Assembly: GCA_947500135.1 (NCBI GenBank)
Contig: CANMQX010000002.1
Location: 186,001-250,000, forward strand
Direction: 5' to 3'
Source of the DNA: an uncultured Paracoccaceae bacterium
GTDB taxonomy: Bacteria > Pseudomonadota > Alphaproteobacteria > Rhodobacterales > Rhodobacteraceae
DNA length: 64,000 nucleotides
Both the position numbers and the translations under genes were made by a program. The notes below the pieces were generated by a model that made no database searches, was not told where the DNA came from, and saw only the letters and a program-made list of their open reading frames with translations. Below, one piece after another: positions 45,091 through 54,745 of the stretch. Numbering within the stretch: the first letter of the stretch is position 1; every line of letters begins with the position of its first letter.

Positions 45091-46365
45091 TCACAACCGG
45101 GCGAACCGTTCCTTTTGCAGCGCCGACCAGCGCACCGAAAACCGCTGCCCGGTCTCTGTCTCTGCCTCATCAACGACAACACCCTGCTCAAACAACCAGG
45201 CGCGTTTGCGCCCGTCTTCAAAGCCAAGGGTCAGCACGTCTTCGACCTGTGGATCTTTCAGATGCACCGAAATCGCATCCAGCAAGACATCCAACCCCTC
45301 ACCGGTCAGGGCTGATGTGGCGAACAACGCATCGCGGCGTGCGACCTGCGCCTCTGCCGCGGCACGCGCCTCTGCATCCAGTAGGTCCATCTTGTTCCAG
45401 ACCTCGATAATCGGGGCCTCTTCTGCAATGCCCAGCGACTGCAAAATCGCGTGCACATCCTGCGCCTGTTCTTCAGTCTGGGCATGGCTGATGTCGCGGA
45501 CATGCACGATCAGATCGGCATCCAGCACCTCTTCCAATGTGGCGCGAAATGCGGCGACAAGTTCGGTCGGCAAGTCACTGATAAAGCCCACAGTATCCGA
45601 CATGATGATATCATCACCCGCAGGCAGTTTGATGCGGCGCATGGTCGGATCAAGGGTCGCAAACAGCATGTCCTTGGCAAAGACCTGCGCGCCAGTCACC
45701 TGATTGAACAGGGTCGATTTCCCCGCATTGGTATAGCCGACCAAAGCCACAATCGGGAACGGCACTTTCTTGCGCGACGCGCGGTGCAACTCACGGGTTT
45801 TGACCACCTTGGCCAATTGCCTGCGCAGGCGGCCCAACTGGTCATCAATGGCGCGACGGTCCGCCTCGATCTGGGTTTCGCCGGGACCGCCGACAAACCC
45901 CAAACCACCGCGCTGGCGCTCCAAATGGGTCCAGGCACGCACCAGCCTTGTCCGCTGATATGACAGCGCCGCCATCTCAACCTGCAATACACCTTCTGAC
46001 GTGCGGGCACGGTCGCTGAAAATCTCAAGGATCAGGCCAGTACGGTCTAACAGCTTGACGCCCCATGCTTTTTCTAGATTGCGCTGCTGCACCGGTGATA
46101 CCGGGCCATCAATCAAAACCAGCTCAACCTCAGCCGCTTTGAACGCGGCCTTCAGTTCTTCAATCTTGCCCTTGCCAAACAACATCCCCGGATGAACCTT
46201 GGGCAAAGGCACCACCGTGCCATCCACCACATCCAGATCAGGCAAGGCCGCAGCAAGCGCCACAGCCTCCTCCAGCGCCGGCTCAGCCGCGCGGCGGGTC
46301 TGATCGGATTTCAGATCAGGGTGCAGTACCCAGGCCCGGGTTATGGGCCTGTCATGTTCAAGCAA
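45091..46365 (-). CDS. hflX: Ribosome-associated GTPase HflX
   Basis: A 424-residue GTPase. The N-terminal domain ends GGPGETQIEADRRAIDDQLG, and the G domain has G1 GYTNAGKST, G3 DTVGF and G4 NKMD. HflX splits stalled ribosomes under stress. The start is TTG at 46365, three bases after the hfq stop, with GGTGAAGAG upstream; no in-frame ATG fits. The hfq-hflX order is conserved in proteobacteria. Confidence 0.95.
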   Translation of the reverse strand: MLEHDRPITRAWVLHPDLKSDQTRRAAEPALEEAVALAAALPDLDVVDGTVVPLPKVHPGMLFGKGKIEELKAAFKAAEVELVLIDGPVSPVQQRNLEKAWGVKLLDRTGLILEIFSDRARTSEGVLQVEMAALSYQRTRLVRAWTHLERQRGGLGFVGGPGETQIEADRRAIDDQLGRLRRQLAKVVKTRELHRASRKKVPFPIVALVGYTNAGKSTLFNQVTGAQVFAKDMLFATLDPTMRRIKLPAGDDIIMSDTVGFISDLPTELVAAFRATLEEVLDADLIVHVRDISHAQTEEQAQDVHAILQSLGIAEEAPIIEVWNKMDLLDAEARAAAEAQVARRDALFATSALTGEGLDVLLDAISVHLKDPQVEDVLTLGFEDGRKRAWLFEQGVVVDEAETETGQRFSVRWSALQKERFARL

Positions 46366-46367
46366 TG

Positions 46368-46601
46368 CTACTCTTCACCTTCATAAAGGCTAATTGGCTG
46401 GGCTGGCATGATGGTCGATATCGCGCTTTTATACACCAGCTGTGATTGTCCATCACGGCGCAAAAGCACGCAGAAGCTGTCAAACCAGGTAATAACCCCT
46501 TGCAGCTTGACGCCATTCACCAGAAAGATCGTTACAGGGACTTTGGTTTTCCGAACATGATTCAGAAACGCATCTTGCAAATTCGCTTTATCGGCGGCCA
46601 T
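46368..46601 (-). CDS. hfq: RNA chaperone Hfq
   Basis: A 77-residue Hfq with the Sm1 motif ([20 protein letters not shown]) and Sm2 residues in [13 protein letters not shown]. It has only a very short tail (ISLYEGEE), as in alphaproteobacteria. AAGGGTG precedes the ATG at 46601. Sits between trkH and hflX with its own promoter, since a terminator follows trkH. Confidence 0.97.
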   Translation of the reverse strand: MAADKANLQDAFLNHVRKTKVPVTIFLVNGVKLQGVITWFDSFCVLLRRDGQSQLVYKSAISTIMPAQPISLYEGEE

Positions 46602-46692
46602 TGGTGACACCCTTTTTATTCTTGCGGCCGCGCATCGGCCCCCCATCGTTCACGGTGCAGTATGTCGTGGGCGTTCCAGAGTTTCCAGCCCC

Positions 46693-46716
46693 AAAAAGCG
46701 CCCTTTTTCAAAGGGC
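46693..46716 (-). terminator. Rho-independent terminator after trkH
   Basis: On the minus strand GCCCTTT and AAAGGGC pair perfectly around GAA, followed by GC and a five-T run. It begins at the base after the trkH stop and separates the ntr-trk operon from hfq. Confidence 0.75.
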
Positions 46717-48237
46717 TTAGCGTTGCCAGATTTCCGGGTTGAAAAGCGCGATAATGGCCAGCGCTTCAAGACGACCCAGGACCATCGCAAAGGCCAGTAT
46801 CATCTTGGCCCCATCAGGAATACCTGAATAAGCAATTGGTGTCTCAGCCGCAACGGATGCCAGCGGCCCCGTAGTCGATAGCGACGCCACTGAAAGAACC
46901 ATGGCCGTTTCAAATTGCACCCCAGTCAGGGACAACATCAACATGACGGCAGCGACGCTGATGGCAAATAACATGAAGAAAACCCATGAAATATAGGCAC
47001 CTTGCTTCCGAATCCGGCGCGCCTCGCGACCACCGCCACCGATTGAGGATGGATGCAAAAGCCGTTCCTGTTCCCGCTCCCCATGCCGATAAAGCGCATA
47101 AATCCGCAGCAATTTCACCCCGCCCGCCGTGGTCGCAACCCCGCCACCAATCAAAGCCATTCCGATCAGAAACAGGCCCGGCGTTTGCAAGCCAGACCAA
47201 TTCGCAGCCCCATCCCAGTAATGCGATTCAAAGCCGGTGGTCGTCAAAAACGACGTGACGGTGAACAGCGCACCCCAAAGTGCCGATGCGGCCTCTGCAA
47301 GATCTGAGGTCGTTTCTGAATCTGTCGCTCCTATAAAATGGCGTAAAAACAACAATGTGGTGACAGTAGATATCAAAACCAGCGCGGTCAGAAATTCCGG
47401 ATCACGACGTAACCCCTGTTCGCCCTCGCCCGTCAGGGCATGGCTGAAGGTCAGGCGCGACAGGGCAAAAGCAAAGAAGCCAAGGATCAGCAATTCGCCC
47501 CAAAACTTCGATGCCGCGAAGTACAGACCGCCAATCGGAGAAATGCCCGACGTCGAAAGAACCGACATCGCGTGGCACAAGGCGATGTACGGAAATTCAC
47601 CCGCAATGACGAGCCCAAGCCACAGCAAAAACGTCAGCGCCACATAGATCGGCGTGAGCGACATGGTGTAGCGCACCAACCGCTCCGATGGGTCAGCGAT
47701 CCGGGCGATCTGCGAAAACGACCGCACCGGGCCTTTGCCAAAACTGGCGGTGGCTCGCACCTCGAACCCGCCTAGGTTCATGGGGGCAAAGATCGACACT
47801 GCCGTGATCCAGACCAGCAGCCCGCCCAACCAGCCGACCAGCGCACGCCACAAATGCTGCGATGGGCTCAGCCGGCCCGCATTTTCGTAAAGCGTGGCAC
47901 CGGTTGTGGTAAAGCTGGACACCATTTCGAACCACGCATGCAGATAGGTGGTGTTGCCTACAGCCGTGTAGAAAGGCACCGCAAACATCAATGGCAGCAG
48001 CGTAAACGCCGCCAAAAGCGACAATAGCTGGCTGCGCGCCACGCTTTGCGGCGCATAGCCCCCAGTGGCCAGACCAATCAGCAAGGTCAGGATCAAAAAC
48101 AGGATGAAGCCGTAAAAGAACACCCGCATCGTCATGAAATCTTCCATGACAACCGCATGGGCGGCAGGCACGATCATCGCAATCGCACCTATGCCCATCA
48201 GGATAACAAAAAACGGCAGGCGTGTGATCCAACTCAT
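46717..48237 (-). CDS. trkH: Trk-type potassium uptake channel TrkH
   Basis: A 506-residue potassium transporter of the TrkH/KtrB family with four pore loops: SSFTTTGATLYENAG, AMSVLSTSGISPIGGLY, TSFLTTTGFESHYWD and SVASLSTTGPLASVA. Gly residues in TTGAT/STSGIS/TTTGFE/STTGPL form the selectivity filter. Its start shares a base with the trkA stop, and the two proteins work as a complex. Confidence 0.95.
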   Translation of the reverse strand: MSWITRLPFFVILMGIGAIAMIVPAAHAVVMEDFMTMRVFFYGFILFLILTLLIGLATGGYAPQSVARSQLLSLLAAFTLLPLMFAVPFYTAVGNTTYLHAWFEMVSSFTTTGATLYENAGRLSPSQHLWRALVGWLGGLLVWITAVSIFAPMNLGGFEVRATASFGKGPVRSFSQIARIADPSERLVRYTMSLTPIYVALTFLLWLGLVIAGEFPYIALCHAMSVLSTSGISPIGGLYFAASKFWGELLILGFFAFALSRLTFSHALTGEGEQGLRRDPEFLTALVLISTVTTLLFLRHFIGATDSETTSDLAEAASALWGALFTVTSFLTTTGFESHYWDGAANWSGLQTPGLFLIGMALIGGGVATTAGGVKLLRIYALYRHGEREQERLLHPSSIGGGGREARRIRKQGAYISWVFFMLFAISVAAVMLMLSLTGVQFETAMVLSVASLSTTGPLASVAAETPIAYSGIPDGAKMILAFAMVLGRLEALAIIALFNPEIWQR

Positions 48238-49613
48238 CAGAAAAAGTCGATCGACACCTGCAACAGCCTCTCCACCTCTGGCACATCATCGGCCATGGCG
48301 AAAATCGCGATTACATCACCTTCGTCGATCCGCATCTCTCCGGTTGGTTTGATCACCTTGCCGCCTTTCACCACGCCGCCAACGATTGTGCCTTCGGGAA
48401 AGGCGACTTCCTTGATTTTTTGACCTGCAATCGGCGATGTGCCAAGCACTTGCGCCTCGATCACTTCGGCCTCTGCGTCACCAATCGAATAGACACCGCG
48501 CACACGCCCGTGCCGGATATGGCGCAGGATCGAACTGACAGTCGTCGCACGCGGGTTGATATAAGCGTCAATATCCAACGGCCCCATCAGCGGGACCAGT
48601 GTGGGGTCATTGATCAAACAAATCGCCATCGGGCAGCCCATTTCCTTGGCCCGGACAGAGGCCAGCAGGTTGGTTTTATCATCATCAGTAACCGCCAGAA
48701 CCGCATCGGCAGTGGCGATATTCGCCTCTTCCAACAGCCCGCTATCCAGCCCGTCACCATGCAGAACAATCGTCCGGTCCAGCGCATCGGCAGCACGTTC
48801 AGCGCAAGCACGGTGCTTTTCGATCACCTTCACCCGCACCCGTTCTGTGCGCGCCTCCAGCGCCTGTGCGACGCCAAGCCCCACATTCCCGCCACCAACG
48901 ATAACGATACGTTCTTGTTTTTTATTGGTTTTCCCAAAAATCTCCAATGTACGCGTCATATCTTCGGTATCGGTGAAGACATAACAATCATCGCCCGCAA
49001 AGATCTGATCACCGGGGGATGGAACGAACAAGGCCCCTTCCCTGCGGATCCCCACAACGATGGCGCGCAGGGTTGAAAACAGATCGGTCAACTGGCGCAA
49101 TGGCGTGTTGATGACGGGGCAATCCTCTTCGATGGTGATGCCAAGCAGCTGCGCACGGCCTTCCAGAAAATTCTCTGTGTCAAAGGCTGCAGGTGCGGCC
49201 AGCCGTTGCAAGGCGGCTTCTGCTACTTCCTTTTCGGGCGAGATCACGACGTCAATCGGTAGATGATCGCGGCGGTAAAGGTCAGAATAAATCGCATCTA
49301 GATAACTTTGTGCCCGCAATCGGGCGATCTTGCGCTGGATGGCGAAAACCGAATGCGCCACCTGACAGGTGACCATATTCACCTCGTCAGAATGGGTGGC
49401 GGCAATGATCATATCGGCGTCTTCGGCCCCGGCCCGTTCAAGGATATCAGGATAGCTGGCAAAGCCTGCAATGCCCTGCACATCCAGCGTATCAGTTGCC
49501 CGGCGCACCAGTTCGGGGTTGTTATCCACCACCGTCACATCGTTCTTTTCACCCGACAAATGGCGCGCGATCTGCCAGCCGACCTGACCCGCGCCACAAA
49601 TGATCACCTTCAT
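48237..49613 (-). CDS. trkA: Trk potassium uptake regulatory protein TrkA
   Basis: A 458-residue cytoplasmic protein made of two RCK repeats. Each begins with a Rossmann motif (MKVIICGAGQVGWQIAR and IVIVGGGNVGLGVAQALEA), which bind NAD(H), followed by TrkA-C domains. It gates TrkH. Its stop is shared with the trkH start and its own start shares a base with the ntrX stop (TAATG). Confidence 0.95.
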   Translation of the reverse strand: MKVIICGAGQVGWQIARHLSGEKNDVTVVDNNPELVRRATDTLDVQGIAGFASYPDILERAGAEDADMIIAATHSDEVNMVTCQVAHSVFAIQRKIARLRAQSYLDAIYSDLYRRDHLPIDVVISPEKEVAEAALQRLAAPAAFDTENFLEGRAQLLGITIEEDCPVINTPLRQLTDLFSTLRAIVVGIRREGALFVPSPGDQIFAGDDCYVFTDTEDMTRTLEIFGKTNKKQERIVIVGGGNVGLGVAQALEARTERVRVKVIEKHRACAERAADALDRTIVLHGDGLDSGLLEEANIATADAVLAVTDDDKTNLLASVRAKEMGCPMAICLINDPTLVPLMGPLDIDAYINPRATTVSSILRHIRHGRVRGVYSIGDAEAEVIEAQVLGTSPIAGQKIKEVAFPEGTIVGGVVKGGKVIKPTGEMRIDEGDVIAIFAMADDVPEVERLLQVSIDFF

Positions 49614-51013
49614 TACGCGTCATCCTCGACATAGGCGACGCGCCCGCCCGCCTTGTTGGTCGTGACCACGCCCAGCGATTTCAGCTTGCGGTGCAAGGCC
49701 GACCTTTCCATGCCGACAAAGGATGCGGTGCGGCTGATATTGCCCCCAAATCGATTGATCTGCGTCAGCAGATATTCACGTTCAAACAATTCCCGGGCCT
49801 CGCGCAATGGCAATGTGGCAAGTCCGCCCGCCAGAACGATCCGGCCTTCTTCGCTGCCGTTTTCCTCGGATGCGGGCAGTTCCTTGGCACTGATATCATC
49901 GGCATTTTCACCAAGGATCAGAACGCGTTCGATGACATTCTTTAACTGGCGCACATTGCCGGGCCATAACATGGTTTGCAGCAAGGCACGTGCATCATCG
50001 GCCAGTTTGCGTAATGGCAGCCCCTGCGCCTTATTGAACACGTCGATGAAATGTTCGGCCAATACGGGGATATCCTCGCGGCGTTCTTCCAACGACGGCA
50101 CGGCAATTGGGACGACGTTCAGACGATGGTACAATTCCTCACGGAACCGCCCGGTCTCAATCTCCATCGGCAGATCACGGTTGGTGCTGGAAATGACGCG
50201 CAGATCGACCTGCACCTTGTCGCTACCACCAACCCGCTGAAAGCGTTGATCAACAAGCACGCGCAGGATTTTGGACTGCGTGCCAAGGGGCATATCCGCC
50301 ACCTCATCAAAATAGATGACACCGCCATTTGCTTCCTCCAACAGGCCGGGTTCGACCCCACGACCGCTATCCTCGCGACCAAACAGGACCTCTTCCATGC
50401 GATCCGGTTCGATAGAGGCGGAATTGACTGTCACAAATGGCGCGCCAGAGCGGTTGGAATTAGCATGGATATAGCGCGCCGCGATTTCCTTGCCGACACC
50501 AGCAGGCCCGGTCAACATCACCCGGCCATTGGATTTGGTCACCTTATCCAATTGTGATTTAAGATTGCGGAACGCCGCACTATCACCCAGCATTTCCGTG
50601 CTTGGTGCGTCACCGCGTTTCAGTTCCAGATTTTCGCGGCGCAGGCGCGATGTTTCCATCGCGCGCCGGATCACAACGAGCAACTGATCGATGTTAAACG
50701 GCTTTTCGATGAAATCGTAAGCGCCTTGTTTGATCGCGGCGACGGCGATTTCGATATTGCCATGCCCAGAAATGATGACAATCGGGATGTCGGGATGGTC
50801 GCGTTTGACGGATTTGAGGATATCGATCCCATCCATACTGCTGTCTTTCAGCCAGATATCCAGGATCATCAATGCGGGTGGCTCCTCCGCGATCTGCGCC
50901 ATGCATTCATCGGATGTGCCTGCAAGTCGGGTTGTAAACCCTTCATCCAAAAGGATTTCCGAGATCAGCTCGCGGATGTCGCGTTCGTCATCAGTGATCA
51001 GAATATCGCCCAT
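49613..51013 (-). CDS. ntrX: Nitrogen-related response regulator NtrX
   Basis: A 466-residue response regulator of the NtrC class. The receiver has D52 (MILDIWLKD), the AAA+ domain has Walker A TGPAGVGKEI and a Walker B-type YFDEVADMP, and a Fis-type helix-turn-helix ends the protein (NISRTASFVGMERSALHRKL). The loop that normally holds GAFTGA reads LFGREDSGRGVEPGLLEEAN instead, so contact with sigma-54 is unlikely. The start at 51013 has GAGG upstream; an ATG at 51025 overlaps the ntrY stop. Confidence 0.94.
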   Translation of the reverse strand: MGDILITDDERDIRELISEILLDEGFTTRLAGTSDECMAQIAEEPPALMILDIWLKDSSMDGIDILKSVKRDHPDIPIVIISGHGNIEIAVAAIKQGAYDFIEKPFNIDQLLVVIRRAMETSRLRRENLELKRGDAPSTEMLGDSAAFRNLKSQLDKVTKSNGRVMLTGPAGVGKEIAARYIHANSNRSGAPFVTVNSASIEPDRMEEVLFGREDSGRGVEPGLLEEANGGVIYFDEVADMPLGTQSKILRVLVDQRFQRVGGSDKVQVDLRVISSTNRDLPMEIETGRFREELYHRLNVVPIAVPSLEERREDIPVLAEHFIDVFNKAQGLPLRKLADDARALLQTMLWPGNVRQLKNVIERVLILGENADDISAKELPASEENGSEEGRIVLAGGLATLPLREARELFEREYLLTQINRFGGNISRTASFVGMERSALHRKLKSLGVVTTNKAGGRVAYVEDDA

Positions 51014-51021
51014 GTTGGTCC

Positions 51022-53256
51022 TCATGCTGGAATTTTTGTTGCCTGCGACTGCGCTTGCGTCACAGGTATTTGGATCGTGGCGCAGGCACCTGCATGGCCT
51101 TGGCCATCAAAACTGTCTGCGTTGGTCAAACTGAGCGTGCCGCCATGCTCTTCAATGATCTTTTTGACAATCGGTAGGCCAAGGCCAGTGCCGCTGTCGC
51201 GGTTGGTCACGTAGGGTTCAAACAGGCTGCTGCGGTCCTCGGGCAATCCGACGCCATTATCCGAAACCGTGATCGTCACGATATCATCGGTCCGGATCAT
51301 ATTGACGCGGATTTCGGGGCGGTAATCCGCAGCCCCATGCTTTTGAAGGTAGCTATCTGTCGCTTCGCCCGCATTCTTAATCAGATTTGTCAGCGCCTGT
51401 GATATCATTGTCGCGTCCAGCTCGGCCAGAATGGTTTCATCAGGCAAATCCGCGCCAATCATCACCTCTGGCTGCCCCGCCTTTTGCAAGGTCACGGCGT
51501 CACTGACCAGTTTGGTCAGGTCACACATCACCATCTTAGGTTCTGGCATCCGGGCAAATTTGGAAAACTCATCAACGATGCGCCGCAGGTCACTGGTCTG
51601 GCGCACGATCACGTCAGTCATCTGATCCAGTTTGTCGGCATCCTCGCCCACCTTGGCGCTGAACTTGCGCTTGATGCGTTCGGCTGACAATTGGATCGGC
51701 GTCAGCGGGTTCTTGATTTCATGGGCGATCCGGCGGGCCACATCACCCCATGCGGCCATCCTTTGGGCGCTGACCAAATCGGTCACATCATCAAAGGCCA
51801 CAACATAACCTTCCAACGCCCCATCGGCGTTGCGGCGGGGCGACATGCGCACCAGCAGGCTTTCCTGTTGACCTTTGCGGACCAGCTTCACCTGATCTTG
51901 AACGCTGTCACTATCCGCATTGCGCAGTTGCGAAAACAGGCCCGCAAATTCGGGGATCGCGTTGTCCAATGCGCTATCGGCATGATCAGACCCGACCGAA
52001 AGCAGGCGTTTGGCGGATGGGTTCACAAATGTGACGCGCCCGTCTTCGTCCAGACCGACAACACCTGATGTTACCGAACTCAGCACTGAATCAAACAGCC
52101 GTCTGCGCCGTTCGGTCAGCCGATTGGTTTCCAACAACTGATCGCGCTGGCCTTTCAGGCGGCTGGTCATCTGGTTGAAATAATGACCCAATTGCGAAAT
52201 CTCGTCATCGCCATCATCCTCGATCACGCGCACGTCCAGATCACCGGACCCAACCCGTTGCGAGGCCGATACCAACCGTCCAACCGGGCGCGATAACCGT
52301 TCCGCAAACCAAAGCGCACCCCAGATCGCCCCAAGGATCAAAATCGCCGCAAACCCCAGATAAAGCAGGCCAAACTGGAACAACAGCTGTCCGCGTTCAT
52401 TGGCCAGCGCATCATATTGTTCAACCGTTTCGGTGGTATCATCAAGCAGCGACAGGACGTTCCCATCCACCTGACGCGTCACGTAAAGATAGCGGTCCCG
52501 AAACGCTGTCAGCTGGATCAGCGCACGAAACTCATTGCTTTCCGCATCTTCAAGAATGACCAGCCCGTCCGCGTCTGCGCGGGCGAAATCGCCGGGCACC
52601 GGTTTTTCATACCCGAATTCATAGGACCGGGCGCCGCGTGCAGCGATATTGCCCTGCCCGTCCAGCACAAATGCTTCGCTAAGGCCGCGTTCAATCTGGG
52701 CCTGCACATCGCCAAGCGCGCGCCGCACCTCGCCATCATCCATAAACAGATTGGCCTGCCGTTCGCGGTTCAGATAGGCGGCCAGTGCGCGGCCATCGCG
52801 GGTCAGTTCCTGCCGGTGTTCTGCTTCATAGGCTTTGGCCGTGGTCAGTGATGTGCGCAACACATTGCCCACAGGTTCTGAAAACAACCCTTCCAGCGCG
52901 ATCGAGATCAGGACAACCGAAAACACAGCCCCCAGCACCGTGGGGATCAGCGCCGACAGGGCAAACACCCCCGTCAGACGCAAATGAAGCCGCGATCCGG
53001 CCGATTTGGCGCGCCTTGCTGCAATCATCCGGGCCACCTGCCCCATGACAAGCGCCATGACGACCAGAACATAGATCAGATCGATCAGAAGGATGACCCG
53101 CAGCGGGGTTGATGCCGCCCCCTGGTTCATCGGGGCGACCACAAAATAGGTCGCCGCCGCCAGGACAGGGGCAAGCACGACCAATGTCACCGTCAACGCG
53201 CTACGGACGTGGCGCTGACGCTGCCAGCGGCTAAACCGCTGAAAATTCAATCCCAT
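51022..53256 (-). CDS. ntrY: Nitrogen-related sensor kinase NtrY
   Basis: A 744-residue membrane kinase. Three or four membrane segments lie in the first 300 residues (LTVTLVVLAPVLAAATYFVV, LIPTVLGAVFSVVLISIAL, then YLGFAAILILGAIWGALWF), followed by a HAMP domain, a PAS domain (GVVGLDEDGRVTFVNPSAKR) and a kinase core with [15 protein letters not shown] and DRDSGTGLGLPIV-like G box. The periplasmic loop between spans 2 and 3 is about 170 residues. Start: ATG at 53256; GTG at 53271 is an alternative. Neither has a good ribosome site. Confidence 0.94.
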   Translation of the reverse strand: MGLNFQRFSRWQRQRHVRSALTVTLVVLAPVLAAATYFVVAPMNQGAASTPLRVILLIDLIYVLVVMALVMGQVARMIAARRAKSAGSRLHLRLTGVFALSALIPTVLGAVFSVVLISIALEGLFSEPVGNVLRTSLTTAKAYEAEHRQELTRDGRALAAYLNRERQANLFMDDGEVRRALGDVQAQIERGLSEAFVLDGQGNIAARGARSYEFGYEKPVPGDFARADADGLVILEDAESNEFRALIQLTAFRDRYLYVTRQVDGNVLSLLDDTTETVEQYDALANERGQLLFQFGLLYLGFAAILILGAIWGALWFAERLSRPVGRLVSASQRVGSGDLDVRVIEDDGDDEISQLGHYFNQMTSRLKGQRDQLLETNRLTERRRRLFDSVLSSVTSGVVGLDEDGRVTFVNPSAKRLLSVGSDHADSALDNAIPEFAGLFSQLRNADSDSVQDQVKLVRKGQQESLLVRMSPRRNADGALEGYVVAFDDVTDLVSAQRMAAWGDVARRIAHEIKNPLTPIQLSAERIKRKFSAKVGEDADKLDQMTDVIVRQTSDLRRIVDEFSKFARMPEPKMVMCDLTKLVSDAVTLQKAGQPEVMIGADLPDETILAELDATMISQALTNLIKNAGEATDSYLQKHGAADYRPEIRVNMIRTDDIVTITVSDNGVGLPEDRSSLFEPYVTNRDSGTGLGLPIVKKIIEEHGGTLSLTNADSFDGQGHAGACATIQIPVTQAQSQATKIPA

Positions 53257-53292
53257 AAGGGTACGCCGCACGCGCCATGCCCTGCTATTGAG

Positions 53293-53308
53293 GTGGGCCG
53301 AGGCCCAC
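53293..53308. promoter_or_regulatory. 16-base palindrome between ntrC and ntrY
   Basis: GTGGGCC and GGCCCAC flank a two-base GA centre. It lies in the 118-base gap between ntrC and ntrY, the only sizeable gap in the run, so it is placed to be an operator for a separate ntrYX promoter. A hairpin is also possible but there is no T-run. Confidence 0.4.
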
Positions 53309-53374
53309 GATACCGCCTTATTTCGTGATCTTTATGCGACGCTGACGCATCGCTGCCACGGTTCTGTTGCGGTT

Positions 53375-54745
53375 TTACATCAATTTGCGGCGCCGTGTCA
53401 CGCGGATATCGAGGTCGGTGATCTTCTTACGCAGGGTATTTCGGTTAATCCCCAACAGATCAGCACATTTTGCCTGATTTCCGCCCGTGGCATCCAGTGC
53501 AATTTCGATCAGCGGGGCCTCCACCTCGCGCAGGATACGGTTGTAAAGCCCCGGCGGCGGCAACACACCCCCATGCAGGTCAAAATAGCGGCGTAGATGT
53601 TTGCCCACGCTGGCCGACAGCTTTTCACCCTCGCCCCCGGATCGTAGCGGTTCGATGGCTGGTTGATTGCCAAGGACCATTTCGACCTCGGCGCGCGTGA
53701 TCTCTTCTTCAGCGGACGTAAAGACCAAGCGCCGCACCGCATTTTCCAGCTGCCGCACATTACCCGGCCAGCTATAGGCGCGGATCAGGTCAAGCGCTGC
53801 ATCGCCAAACCGGCGCACAGGGGCACCTTCACGTTCAGCACGCAGAAGGAAATGTTCAGCCAAAAGCGGGATGTCATCGACACGTTCGCGCAGTGATGGC
53901 ACATCAATCGTGACCCCGCCCAGACGATAGAACAGATCCTCACGAAACGTGCCGTCCTCCATCCGTGTCATCAGATCGGATTGCGACGTCGACATGATCC
54001 GCGGCGCATTATCGTCCAGGCTATCCAGCATCCGCACGATCCGCGCCTGTGTCTGTTCAGACAGATCGCTGACCTCATCAAACAGGATAGACCCGCCCTT
54101 GGCCCGGCTAAGCACCGATGACGGCCCATCCATACCCTCAAGATCGGTAGCGGTCACCGTGATGAAAGGCAGACTGCGCCGGTCAGAAAAATCATGCGTT
54201 GCACGCGCGATCAGGGATTTACCGGTGCCGCTTTCACCGGTGATCAAAACCGGCAATTGGGCATTCATGACCCGGGCCACCAACCGATAAAGCGCCTGCA
54301 TCACCGCCGTGCGCCCCACCAATGGCAGGTCATCCCCCTGATTTTGCGGCGCGTCGGCCACACGGGCGGCAGGCGCACGCCGCTTGACCTCCAACGCGCG
54401 GGCGGCGCGTTTCATCAGATCAGGCAGATCAAAGGGCTTAGGCAGGTAATCATAGGCTTCCGCCTCTGCCGCCTGAATGGCCGTCATGATCGTGTTCTGG
54501 GCCGAGATCACGATCACCGGCATGCCCGGACGCGCCGAGGCGATCAGTGGCAACTGATCCAGCCCGTTCCCATCCGGCATCACCACATCAGAGATCACAA
54601 GGTCACCCTTGCCCTCATCCACCCAGCGCATCAGCGTCACCAATGACGACGTGGCATGCACTTTGCAGCCTGCGCGGGTCAGTGCCTGCGTCAGAACGGT
54701 ACGGATTGTGCGGTCATCATCAGCAACGAGTACGGTTCCGTCCAT
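53375..54745 (-). CDS. ntrC: Nitrogen regulation response regulator NtrC, lacking the sigma-54 motif
   Basis: A 456-residue response regulator. The receiver has D53 (ISDVVMP). The AAA+ domain has Walker [15 protein letters not shown] and Walker [10 protein letters not shown], but the loop between them is short ([20 protein letters not shown]) with no GAFTGA. The C terminus has a Fis-type helix-turn-helix ([20 protein letters not shown]). NtrC of Rhodobacter capsulatus is known to lack this motif and to act with the housekeeping sigma factor; the same is inferred here. Overlaps ntrB by one base. Confidence 0.95.
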   Translation of the reverse strand: MDGTVLVADDDRTIRTVLTQALTRAGCKVHATSSLVTLMRWVDEGKGDLVISDVVMPDGNGLDQLPLIASARPGMPVIVISAQNTIMTAIQAAEAEAYDYLPKPFDLPDLMKRAARALEVKRRAPAARVADAPQNQGDDLPLVGRTAVMQALYRLVARVMNAQLPVLITGESGTGKSLIARATHDFSDRRSLPFITVTATDLEGMDGPSSVLSRAKGGSILFDEVSDLSEQTQARIVRMLDSLDDNAPRIMSTSQSDLMTRMEDGTFREDLFYRLGGVTIDVPSLRERVDDIPLLAEHFLLRAEREGAPVRRFGDAALDLIRAYSWPGNVRQLENAVRRLVFTSAEEEITRAEVEMVLGNQPAIEPLRSGGEGEKLSASVGKHLRRYFDLHGGVLPPPGLYNRILREVEAPLIEIALDATGGNQAKCADLLGINRNTLRKKITDLDIRVTRRRKLM

